DNA of 12,516 bases from Chloroflexia bacterium (lineage in GTDB: Bacteria > Chloroflexota > Chloroflexia > Thermomicrobiales > JALYUS01), in NCBI GenBank assembly GCA_025924435.1, contig JAICIL010000107.1:1-12516 (forward strand). Reading direction: 5' to 3'. The first letter of the stretch is position 1, and every line of letters begins with the position of its first letter. The translations under genes were made by a program, and so were the position numbers. Below, in pieces: positions 6,383-12,515 of the stretch. The notes below the pieces were generated by a model that was not told the DNA's origin, searched no databases, and saw nothing but the letters and a program-made list of their open reading frames with translations.

Positions 6383-8641
6383 ATGGCCGCACCGGACCCC
6401 ATCGACCAGCTCGTCGTCGTCGGCTCGTCGGCGGGGGGTATCGAGGCGCTCTCCGCGCTGGTCGGCGGCCTGCCCGCCGACTTCCCCGCCCCGATCATCA
6501 TCGCCCAGCACCTCGACCCGTCCCGCCCCAGCCACCTCGAGGAGATCCTCGCCCGTCGCGGGCCGTTGCCGGTGCGCACGGTCATCGGCCGCGAGCCCCT
6601 CGCGCGCGCCACGATCTTCGTCGTGCCGTCCGACCGGCATGTGCAACTGGAGGACCACACGATCACCCTCTCCCCCGAGGGCCCCGGCCGGCCCAAGCCC
6701 TCGGTCGACCTGCTCTTCCGCTCCGCCGCGGCGGTGTTCGGCGACGGGCTGATCGCCGTCGTGCTGACCGGTACGGGCAGCGACGGCACCGCGGGGGCGC
6801 TGTCCGTCAAGGAGGCGGGCGGGACGGTGGTGATCCAGGACCCGCGGAGCGCCAGCTTCCCCGGCATGCCGGGCGCGATCGCCCCGACCGCGGTGGACGT
6901 CGTCGCGCCGCTGGAGGGGATCGGGCCGCTGCTGGCCGAGCTGGTCACCGGGGCGCGCACGCCGGGGCGGGCGGAGGACGCATCGGTCGACGCGATCCTG
7001 GCGGTCGTGCGCGAGCGGACCGGCTTCGATTTCGCGCCCTACAAGCGGCCGACGATCCGGCGACGGCTGCAGCGGCGTCTGGTGGCGACCCGCCAGCCGG
7101 ACCTCGCCGCCTATCGCGCCTACCTGGCCGGGGAGCCCGGGGAGGCGGAGCGCCTCGCCGACTCCTTCCTGATCAAGGTGACGACCTTCTTCCGCGACCC
7201 CGAGGTCTTCGCCGCCCTGCGCGAGCGCGTCGTGCCCGAGCTGGTCGCGCGCGCCCGCGCGACCGGGGAGGAGCTGCGGCTGTGGAGCGCGGGCTGCGCG
7301 ACCGGCGAGGAGGCCTACTCGCTCGCCCTCCTCGTCGCCGACGCGCTGGAGGACGAGCCGGGGCGGCCCGTCGTCCGCCTGTTCGCCACCGACCTGGATC
7401 GCGAGGCGGTCGCCTACGCGCGCCGGGGGGTTTTCCCGGCGAAGGCGGTGGCCAATGTGCCGGGGGGGCTGCTGGATCGCCATTTCGCGCCGAGCGAGGA
7501 CGGCACCTACCGGGTGGAGAAGGCGGTGCGCGACATGATCGTCTTCGGCGAGCACGACCTCGGCCAGCGCGCACCCTTCCCGCGCATCGACCTGACGCTC
7601 TGCCGCAACGTGCTGATCTACTTCACCCCGCCGCTGCAGCGGCGGGCGCTGCAGCTCTTCACCTACGCGCTGCGCGAGGGCGGCTACCTCGTGCTCGGCA
7701 ACAGCGAGACGCCGGGCGCCTTCGCGCCGCTCTACGTCGCCGAGCGGACGGGCGGGAAAATCTTCCGGCGGACGGCGGAGCCCGTGCCGATGCCCTCCGC
7801 CGAGATCCGCCCCGTCCCCTCTCGCCCCCGCGACGCGCGCCCCCATGCCACGGCGGCGCAGGAGCTGGCCCGCATCCGCCAGGAAGTGCAGCGGGCCCAG
7901 ACGGTGCAGGCGCACACCGCCGACCTGCTCTTCCGCCTGCCGGTGGGGGTCGTCGAGGTGGACATCGAGTACGACATCGGCAACATCAACGGGGAGGCGC
8001 GCCGCCTCTTCGGCATCCACGGCGCGGCGATCGGCAAAGATTTCCTGCACCTGCTGCGCGGCGCGCCGACCGAGCGGCTGCGCGCGGCGATCGACGCGGC
8101 GCTGCGGGGAGAGACCCCCGCTCCGCTGGAGGACGTGGCGCTGGAGGCATCCGCGACCGGGGAGGCGCACCATGTGCAGATCGACGTCGCGCCCGGCCTG
8201 CGCGCGGGGGATGGCGTCGCCACCGCGATCCTCGTGGTCAGCGACCGGACGGGGAGCATGGCGCGCCGCCGGCAGATCGAGTCGGACGCGGAGATGGAGC
8301 GGCAGCGGTCCGCGACCGCCGACCAGGCGGCGCGGCTGGAGGCGCTGCGGGCGGCGAACCGCGCGCTGCTGGGGGCGAACGAGGATCTCGCCCGCGAGAA
8401 CGAAACGCTGCGCGCGCTCAATCAGCGGATGACCAGCGGAAGCGAGGAGATCGTCGCCGCCGCGGAGGAGGTGGAGACGCTCAACGAGGAGCTGCAGGCG
8501 GGGAACGAGGAGCTCGAGACGGTCAATGAGGAGCTGCAGGCGACGGTGGAGGAGCTGCACGCGAGCAACCAGGAGCTGGAGCTGCGCACCGAGGAGCTGG
8601 CGCGGGAGGTGACGGCGCGGCACGTACGCGAGCACGGATAA
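6383..8641 (+). CDS. CheB-CheR fusion with PAS domain and C-terminal coiled coil (752 aa)
   Basis: Residues 8-190 are a CheB methylesterase domain with catalytic Ser16 (GSSAGG), His43 (AQHLD) and Asp134 (GTGSDGT). Residues about 205-465 are a CheR methyltransferase with FFRDP (269-273), the SAM-binding WSAGCATGEEAYS (301-313), FATDLD and LCRNVLIYF (406-414). A PAS-like domain spans about 520-630, followed by a long coiled coil (635-745). The coil ends in six near-exact seven-residue units of the type NEELQAG from 701. CheB/CheR domains remove and add methyl esters on receptor glutamates. In this fused family the coil usually leads into further PAS and histidine kinase domains; here the protein stops after it. 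ATG 6383 has AGGAAAGGA about 7 bases upstream; the longer open frame upstream has no similarity. No receptor or other che gene is nearby, so its target is unknown. Confidence 0.9.
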   Translation: MAAPDPIDQLVVVGSSAGGIEALSALVGGLPADFPAPIIIAQHLDPSRPSHLEEILARRGPLPVRTVIGREPLARATIFVVPSDRHVQLEDHTITLSPEGPGRPKPSVDLLFRSAAAVFGDGLIAVVLTGTGSDGTAGALSVKEAGGTVVIQDPRSASFPGMPGAIAPTAVDVVAPLEGIGPLLAELVTGARTPGRAEDASVDAILAVVRERTGFDFAPYKRPTIRRRLQRRLVATRQPDLAAYRAYLAGEPGEAERLADSFLIKVTTFFRDPEVFAALRERVVPELVARARATGEELRLWSAGCATGEEAYSLALLVADALEDEPGRPVVRLFATDLDREAVAYARRGVFPAKAVANVPGGLLDRHFAPSEDGTYRVEKAVRDMIVFGEHDLGQRAPFPRIDLTLCRNVLIYFTPPLQRRALQLFTYALREGGYLVLGNSETPGAFAPLYVAERTGGKIFRRTAEPVPMPSAEIRPVPSRPRDARPHATAAQELARIRQEVQRAQTVQAHTADLLFRLPVGVVEVDIEYDIGNINGEARRLFGIHGAAIGKDFLHLLRGAPTERLRAAIDAALRGETPAPLEDVALEASATGEAHHVQIDVAPGLRAGDGVATAILVVSDRTGSMARRRQIESDAEMERQRSATADQAARLEALRAANRALLGANEDLARENETLRALNQRMTSGSEEIVAAAEEVETLNEELQAGNEELETVNEELQATVEELHASNQELELRTEELAREVTARHVREHG

Positions 8642-8680
8642 CGTCCCCGCTACCGTCGCCGACCGCAGGGATGGACCCGT

Positions 8681-8736
8681 CACCGTCCGCGCCCCGGCAG
8701 CGCCGAGCATCCCGGGGCAGCGGGCGCGGGACGGTG
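8681..8736. repeat. Large imperfect inverted repeat between the CheBR gene and the next gene
   Basis: CACCGTCCGCGCC (8681-8693) pairs with GGCGCGGGACGGTG (8723-8736) with a single bulged base, and an inner CCGG pair (8694-8697 with 8712-8715) extends the stem. The result is a very stable GC hairpin 40 bases past the CheBR stop. There is no T run, so it is not a standard intrinsic terminator; it may stall or stabilise the transcript. It reaches to 3 bases before the ATG at 8739, which argues against that start for the following gene. Confidence 0.5.
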
Positions 8737-8762
8737 GTATGCCGCCTGCTATACCGAGGGAC

Positions 8763-9149
8763 ATGGACGAGCAGCGCAACATCACGAGCGTGGTAAATCA
8801 GGTGGAGCGACAGCTCCGCCGTGAGGTCATCTCTGTCCGGGGCAATGCGGCGATGCAGCGCGAGCGGTACCTGGAGTACCTGCGCGACCTGCGCAAAGCG
8901 CGCTGGAGCAAGGATTACAGCCGGGCGGGATGGATCATCGAGGATCTGCGCACCTTCGTCGCGGAGGCCACGCGATTGCAGCGCAAGGGGAGGGGCGCCT
9001 ATCGGCGACTGGCCGGGCTGGCCGCGCAGCGGGGTTTCGCCGCGCCGGGCGAAACCCCCGCGCTGGCGCCGGATCCCCGCTTCGCGCGGGCGAATGGTGA
9101 CGAGGCCGAGACATCGCCGGAGGGGGCCGAGTCCACCGACGGTTCATGA
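8763..9149 (+). CDS. Hypothetical helical protein (128 aa)
   Basis: I do not recognise a family. Residues about 1-75 are charged and predicted helical, with VVNQVERQLRREV and a basic patch YLRDLRKARWSKDYSRAGWIIEDLRTFV. The last 40 residues are Pro/Ala/Glu-rich and acidic, probably disordered. There is no signal peptide, membrane segment or Cys. ATG 8763 (MDEQRN) is chosen over ATG 8739: GAGGG precedes it closely, and the earlier start sits at the edge of a strong hairpin. The ribosome-site spacing is short and TGCTATACC (8747-8755) resembles an extended -10, so a nearly leaderless transcript is possible. Its stop overlaps the stop of the convergent RHH-receiver gene in the palindrome TCATGA (9144-9149). 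Confidence 0.65.
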   Translation: MDEQRNITSVVNQVERQLRREVISVRGNAAMQRERYLEYLRDLRKARWSKDYSRAGWIIEDLRTFVAEATRLQRKGRGAYRRLAGLAAQRGFAAPGETPALAPDPRFARANGDEAETSPEGAESTDGS

Positions 9150-9785
9150 TTTGGTCGCCCCGCGGCGCTGCCCAACCACCGCGGCACGCGCGACGGCGGC
9201 GATGAGCGTCTCCGGCGTGTACGGCTTGACCAAGACGGGATGATTCAGTTGCCCCGTCTGCCCGGCTCCATCGGTGCCGGATCCGGTCCGCGACGACGCA
9301 AGGATGACGGGGATCGCGCGGAGGGATGGGTCATCCGCGATCTGTTCGCGCACCCGCAGCCCCGCGTTGCGCGTCTCCATGTCGACGTCCAGCAACACCG
9401 CCGCGGGCCGTTCTCGGGCGATAACTTCACGGGCGCCCGCGCCCGCGTGCCACGCCACGACGCGGTACCCCGCGTCCTCGAGGACCAGCGCCGCGAAGGC
9501 GACGATGCGCGGGTCGTCATCGATGACGACGATCGTCGCCGGTTCACGGGCGGAAGTGCCCGCATCCTCCGTCCCGCGCCCGTCCGCGGTGTCGGCGGCG
9601 AGCCCCGCGGCGATGAACTGCCGGATGACGGTGCTGATGCTCACCCGCCGCGCGTCGGCGAGCCCCTCGAGCGCGGCGCGCTGGGCGGGGGTGATGGTGA
9701 TCGTCAACGGGAGGACCGTCCGCCCTCGCGCCTTCGGCCCGGGGCGGCGCGGGGGCGGGGAAGATCCGTTCGGGGAGATGGCCAT
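9144..9785 (-). CDS. Ribbon-helix-helix / receiver fusion protein (213 aa)
   Basis: An N-terminal segment (about 24-63) fits the ribbon-helix-helix (CopG/Arc-type) fold: strand PLTITIT, helix PAQRAALEGLADARR, then SISTVIRQFIAAGLA. Such domains dimerise and insert the strand into the DNA major groove. A 20-residue acidic linker follows, then a receiver domain (83-205) with acidic Asp89-Asp91, phospho-acceptor Asp133 (VLLDVDM), Ser164 (ILASS) and Lys187 (VKPY). A Gly/Thr-rich insertion of about 15 residues follows strand 4. Most response regulators have the receiver first and a helix-turn-helix output last; here the order is reversed and the DNA-binding fold is unusual. ATG 9785 has AGAGGAA about 7 bases upstream. 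The first 23 residues are Pro/Arg-rich. I infer a phosphorylation-controlled transcription regulator; targets could be the neighbouring promoters. Confidence 0.83.
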   Translation of the reverse strand: MAISPNGSSPPPRRPGPKARGRTVLPLTITITPAQRAALEGLADARRVSISTVIRQFIAAGLAADTADGRGTEDAGTSAREPATIVVIDDDPRIVAFAALVLEDAGYRVVAWHAGAGAREVIARERPAAVLLDVDMETRNAGLRVREQIADDPSLRAIPVILASSRTGSGTDGAGQTGQLNHPVLVKPYTPETLIAAVARAAVVGQRRGATKS

Positions 9786-10130
9786 TGTGTTCCTCTACGT
9801 CTCGCCCGCCATGGGCGACGCCTCGTGACGCCGCGTCTCTTCTCGGTGGCACGCGGCAATTCGACAGCGCGGGCCACCGAGCGGATAAGAACCCGGCATG
9901 AACAGTCTACCATGCTGCCTCATGTCGCCAGCGGAAAGGGTGGTCCCGTACCGGCTATCACCGTACCGGTGCTCGCACAGCTCCCACGAAAAACAGATGA
10001 ATATAATAAGAACACGTTCATGTCATGGCATGTTCCTTGCGTAATCTCGGCGACCGAGCATCCACCGGGTCGGGAGGCTGAGTCCTCCCCCGCCGTGTCG
10101 TCGATCTATCCCATCGCAGGAAGCGGCCTT
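9786..10130. promoter_or_regulatory. Divergent intergenic region with repeats and a -10 box
   Basis: This 345-base gap separates the RHH-receiver gene (minus) from the receiver gene at 10131 (plus) and shows no credible gene. It contains two copies of CCGTACCGG (9946-9954 and 9961-9969, 15-base period), the second within a near-palindrome. It then has a sharp AT-rich dip with a perfect TATAAT (10002-10007). Immediately after comes GAAC-AC-GTTC (10010-10019) and three CATGN units in a row (10019-10033). The TATAAT points toward the receiver gene; no good -35 is visible. The repeats are candidate regulator sites. AGGAAG sits about 8 bases before the ATG at 10131. Confidence 0.5.
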
Positions 10131-10745
10131 ATGACAGCCCCGATCATCGCCCTGCTCGACAACGACCCCGCCTTCCTCACCGTGATGCACGATCTGCTGA
10201 CCGACGAGGGGTACCGTACGCTGCGCTGGCACGCGTGCGAGGGAGCGGACCCGCTCACACTGGTGCGGGAGGCGCGCCCCGATCTCGTGATCGTCGACCT
10301 CGATCTGGGCGGGGAGCGACGCGGCGGCTGGGGGGTCCTCATGCGGCTCCGGGGCGACCTCGCCACGACCGACCTCCCGGCAATCGTCGTCGCCCGTGAG
10401 CCGACGCCGCTGCGGGTGCCGGAGGGGGTGCTGCGGGCGATCCGCTGCCGGGTCGTGCGGAAACCATTCTCGCATCGCGACCTGCGGGACCTGCGGGACC
10501 TCATCGCGCTGCTCGCGACGATCGAGGATGTGCTCAGCCCCTCCCTGGCGCGGCGCGCGCATGGCGACGATGTGTCCGCCGGTGTGCGGGAGCGTGTGCC
10601 CGCCGGGAGCGGCGGGCAGGCGTGCGGCGGGGGGATGAAGGCGTTTGACCGCCGTTTCTTCTTGCCCGACATTGCTTCTATGCGACACAGCGCCGCCGTT
10701 CCCCCCTGCCCCTTCCTGCCCATCTCGGCCGGTCGTCGTAGTTGA
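10131..10745 (+). CDS. Receiver-like protein paralogous to the one at 3000, with unrelated C-terminal tail (204 aa)
   Basis: Residues 1-135 are a receiver domain with Asp10, Asp12, phospho-acceptor Asp56 (LVIVDLD) and Lys111 (VVRKPF). The usual Thr/Ser position is Ala88 (IVVARE), as in its paralogue at 3000. The two share TTDLPA-[VI]-VVA and LRA-[IM]-RCRVVR, a subfamily signature, but this one keeps the Lys. ATG 10131 has AGGAAG about 8 bases upstream; the long open frame before it is chance. The 9-base unit GACCTGCGG is tandemly repeated near 10478-10502, giving DLRDLRDL. After about residue 140 the tail is rich in Gly, Arg and Pro, shows no domain and has weaker third-position GC bias. It may be read-through after a frameshift or lost stop. 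The gene lies just upstream of the truncated hemolysin III copy. Confidence 0.75.
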   Translation: MTAPIIALLDNDPAFLTVMHDLLTDEGYRTLRWHACEGADPLTLVREARPDLVIVDLDLGGERRGGWGVLMRLRGDLATTDLPAIVVAREPTPLRVPEGVLRAIRCRVVRKPFSHRDLRDLRDLIALLATIEDVLSPSLARRAHGDDVSAGVRERVPAGSGGQACGGGMKAFDRRFFLPDIASMRHSAAVPPCPFLPISAGRRS

Positions 10746-10812
10746 AGAGGCCGACGGGTCGGTGGGTCCCCTGGAGCACCGCGGGATAGGTACGACCGCA
10801 TCGGTGGCACAC

Positions 10813-11058
10813 GTCGCGCTGGGCTGGGTCGGGCTGCTGGCGACGCCGGCGCTCTCCCGCGCCTTGCCACTCGCCGGCTTCTTGTGGATGCTGGCGGGCG
10901 GGATGGTCTACACGCTCGGCGCCCTGATCTTCCTCTTTAACCGGCCGGACCCGTGCCCGCCGTGGTTCGGCGCGCACGCGCTGTGGCACCGCGTCGAGCT
11001 GGGCGGGAGCGCCTGCTGCTTCTGGCTCGTGGTGGGATATGCGGTGCCCCTGGCGTAG
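10813..11058 (+). pseudogene. Truncated hemolysin III copy (last ~82 codons)
   Basis: The frame from VALGWVGLLA to AVPLA and the TAG at 11056-11058 matches the C-terminal third of the intact hemolysin III at 459, with about 70 of 83 residues the same. The first four to five membrane segments and the Ser/His/Asp motifs are absent, so a PAQR metal site cannot form. The last helix is also damaged: HALWHLFVLGG of the intact copy reads HALWHRVELGG, placing Arg and Glu in a membrane helix. No start codon with a ribosome site lies at the break, although the frame is open back to 10645 through unrelated sequence. I call it a pseudogene. Confidence 0.85.
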
Positions 11059-11091
11059 CCGCGGGCGGCCGCCCAAGATAGTGAGGGGTGC

Positions 11092-11418
11092 GTGTCCGTC
11101 ATGTCCAAGCTCGTCGCCGTCGCCGCCCTCATCGTGGGCGTCGTGCTGGCCCTATTCGGGGCCCAGAATCAGGATCGGGTCGCGCCGCACTCCCTCTGGT
11201 TCAGCTCCCGCCCGCTCCCCGCCTCGCTCGGCGTCCTCGTCGGTGTGCTGGCCATGCTGCCGGGGCGGCTCGCGAGCGGCCACACGGCGCGCGGGCTGCG
11301 GCGCGAGGTCGCCGACCGCGACGCGCGGGCAATCCGCGTATCCGCGTCGATGCCGACGACCGCGGCCGCGCGCACCGTGGAGAGCGAGGAGGCCCTTCCC
11401 CAGGAGGCTCGCCGGTAG
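11092..11418 (+). CDS. LapA-like (DUF1049-type) small membrane protein (108 aa)
   Basis: The product has two membrane segments (about 5-24 and 43-58) separated by AQNQDRVAPHSLWFSSRPLP. This is the layout of the LapA/DUF1049 family: the first helix ends in a Gln-Asn pair, then a short polar link, then a Gly-rich second helix. The C-terminal 50 residues are charged and cytoplasmic. In E. coli LapA acts with LapB in lipopolysaccharide assembly control; in other phyla the role is not known. GTG 11092 is given as start because the vestigial copy at 1179 also has GTG there; ATG 11101 is an alternative, with GAGGGG 12 bases upstream. The gene sits 33 bases after the hemolysin III remnant and 41 bases before the small acidic gene, probably one transcript. 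Confidence 0.75.
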   Translation: MSVMSKLVAVAALIVGVVLALFGAQNQDRVAPHSLWFSSRPLPASLGVLVGVLAMLPGRLASGHTARGLRREVADRDARAIRVSASMPTTAAARTVESEEALPQEARR

Positions 11419-11459
11419 GGCCGGTTATCTGACGCCGCACGCAGACAGGAGAAAGTCCG

Positions 11460-11639
11460 ATGGAACAAGAACCGACGCACACCCCCGGCGGGGATGATCG
11501 CACGCGAGACCAGACCACTTTGGAACCCGCACGGCGCGATGCCGAGCGGTCGGTCGAGGAGTCCGACGCGGCGCGCGGCGTGCCGCGCGAGACCTATGAG
11601 AAGGTGGTTGATGAGGCCGTGAAGGATGTGCACGGCTAG
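11460..11639 (+). CDS. Small acidic protein of unknown function, copy B (59 aa)
   Basis: ATG 11460 lies about 8 bases after AGGAGA, and the frame ends at TAG 11637-11639. The 59-residue product is hydrophilic and acidic. It shares with the 57-residue product at 1232 the EPA-x-R-x-AER block and the C-terminal V-x-RE-x-YE-x-x-V-x-EAV-x-DVHG ending at the stop. The N-terminal 20 residues have diverged. Conservation of the frame and tail while flanking DNA has changed argues that both copies make protein. No known family is recognised. It follows the lapA-like gene, and a ferritin-like gene begins 151 bases downstream. Confidence 0.75.
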   Translation: MEQEPTHTPGGDDRTRDQTTLEPARRDAERSVEESDAARGVPRETYEKVVDEAVKDVHG

Positions 11640-11691
11640 CGGACACCTGTTCGGTGGGACGCGCTATTCCCCTATCGCAACGGGAGTACTG

Positions 11692-11738
11692 GCACGGAGC
11701 GTGCTCCTCTATCGGCGACCGGACACCCGAGCCGGTCG
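11692..11738 (+). promoter_or_regulatory. Stem-loops in the leader of the ferritin-like gene
   Basis: Two overlapping small stems (GCACG/CGTGC at 11692-11704 and GGAGC/GCTCC at 11696-11707) cannot form together. A second stem, CGACCGG (11716-11722) with CCGGTCG (11732-11738), has a 9-base loop. No T run follows, so these are leader structures or protein sites rather than a clear terminator. They lie 53-99 bases before the ATG at 11791. No promoter hexamers are convincing here. Confidence 0.35.
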
Positions 11739-11790
11739 GTCGGAGCGTTCGTGTGAATGCGCCACCGTTCCCATAACGAAGGGAATCTTA

Positions 11791-12396
11791 ATGCCGGAGA
11801 AGAGAGTCGAAGTCGTCTCGCAGTATATCTCGGACATGCACGTCCTCGAGAGCCACATCCTCAAGCCGCTCAAGCGGCAGGTGAAGCAGACCGAGAAGGA
11901 GCAGCCCGCCGTCAGCCGCGCGCTGCAGGGCTACATCGCGACGACCGAGCGGCATATCGCCCGCCTCGAGGCGCGGCTGACGGCGCTCGGCAACCAGGAC
12001 GGCCTCGCCGACCGCGCCAAGCAAGGGGTCGGCGTCCTCTTCGGTCTCGCCGCCGCGGCGGTCGACACGGTACGCACGCACCCGTTCGCGAAGGCGCTGC
12101 GCGACGACTACACGGCGGGCAGCCTGGCGGCGGTCAGCTACGTGATGTTGCGCACGACGGCGCTCGCCTGCGACGATCAGGAATCGGCGCAACTGGCCGA
12201 GACGCACATGAACGAGACGGTCGCGATGCTGCAGTGGATCGCGCGCACCATCCCGACGCAGGTCGTGCGCGACCTCGATCGGGAGCGGGATGTCGAGCTC
12301 ACGGGCGGCGCGGCGGAGACGGTCACCAATGATCCGCAGCTGCACGTCTTGTATGGCAGCCAGCCGAGTGACAGCGCCGCGCATATCGTCCAGTAG
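11791..12396 (+). CDS. Ferritin-like helical protein, YciE/YciF (DUF892)-like (201 aa)
   Basis: The sequence suggests a four-helix bundle. Helix 1 is VVSQYISDMHVLESHILKPLKRQV (8-31, Glu20 and His22). Helix 2 is ALQGYIATTERHIARLEARLTALG (44-67, Glu53, His55, Glu60). A Gly/Ala-rich link follows. Helix 3 is about 103-127 and helix 4 about 131-153 (Glu137, His139, Glu142). The pattern of helix 1 and the H-x-x-x-LE of helix 2 resemble the DUF892/YciF stress proteins, but helix 3 lacks the usual Glu pair, so a complete di-iron site is doubtful. The last 40 residues look disordered. Start ATG 11791 has AAGGGA about 7 bases upstream; an earlier frame from 11626 has no similarity. A strong hairpin follows the stop. 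General stress role by analogy only. Confidence 0.65.
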   Translation: MPEKRVEVVSQYISDMHVLESHILKPLKRQVKQTEKEQPAVSRALQGYIATTERHIARLEARLTALGNQDGLADRAKQGVGVLFGLAAAAVDTVRTHPFAKALRDDYTAGSLAAVSYVMLRTTALACDDQESAQLAETHMNETVAMLQWIARTIPTQVVRDLDRERDVELTGGAAETVTNDPQLHVLYGSQPSDSAAHIVQ

Positions 12397-12425
12397 GGGC
12401 GGTCGGCACAACACATTCATCACAG

Positions 12426-12450
12426 GGCGCGCCATCCGGCGCGCCTTCTT
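12426..12450 (+). terminator. Intrinsic terminator candidate after the ferritin-like gene
   Basis: GGCGCGCC (12426-12433), a 4-base loop ATCC and GGCGCGCC (12438-12445) form a perfect 8-base GC stem, followed directly by TTCTTC and a pyrimidine-rich stretch. It lies 30 bases past the stop at 12396. The T run is imperfect but this is the best terminator in the window. Confidence 0.7.
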
Positions 12451-12489
12451 CATCTCCCCTTCATTGCGCTGATATGGATTGTCTCAGTT

Positions 12490-12515
12490 CTTCGTCTAAC
12501 CTCCCTTAGGCGAAG
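12490..12515. repeat. Inverted repeat at the right edge
   Basis: CTTCGTCTAA (12490-12499) and TTAGGCGAAG (12506-12515) are complementary over 10 bases with one T/G wobble, around the 6-base loop CCTCCC. It lies in a less GC-rich stretch with no gene in view and the window ends one base later. It could be a terminator from a minus-strand gene, an operator, or part of the next gene's leader. Confidence 0.45.

Larger units (their letters stand above)
10812..11639 (+). repeat. Duplicated cassette, right copy (hlyIII remnant, lapA, small acidic gene)
   Basis: This segment aligns with 899-1405 in the same order and orientation and additionally keeps the body of lapA. The homology begins abruptly near 10812 inside the hlyIII frame and ends at the stop of the small acidic gene at 11639. 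The upstream two thirds of hlyIII is missing and replaced by unrelated sequence. No transposase or target-site duplication is apparent at either end. Confidence 0.85.

Noticed and set aside
6260..8785. 841-codon open frame on the minus strand opposite CheBR
   Set aside because: It is antisense to a gene with clear catalytic motifs, is His/Arg/Gly-rich with no domain, and long antisense frames are expected at this GC content.
10010..10019. LexA-type box GAAC...GTTC
   Set aside because: The spacer is 2 bases, while Gram-positive-type LexA boxes need 4; no damage-response gene follows.
10739..10790. Possible further copy of the small acidic gene's tail (VVEEADGSVG) upstream of the hlyIII remnant
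   Set aside because: Only about 17 bases look alike, with no DVHG ending or ribosome site; likely chance.
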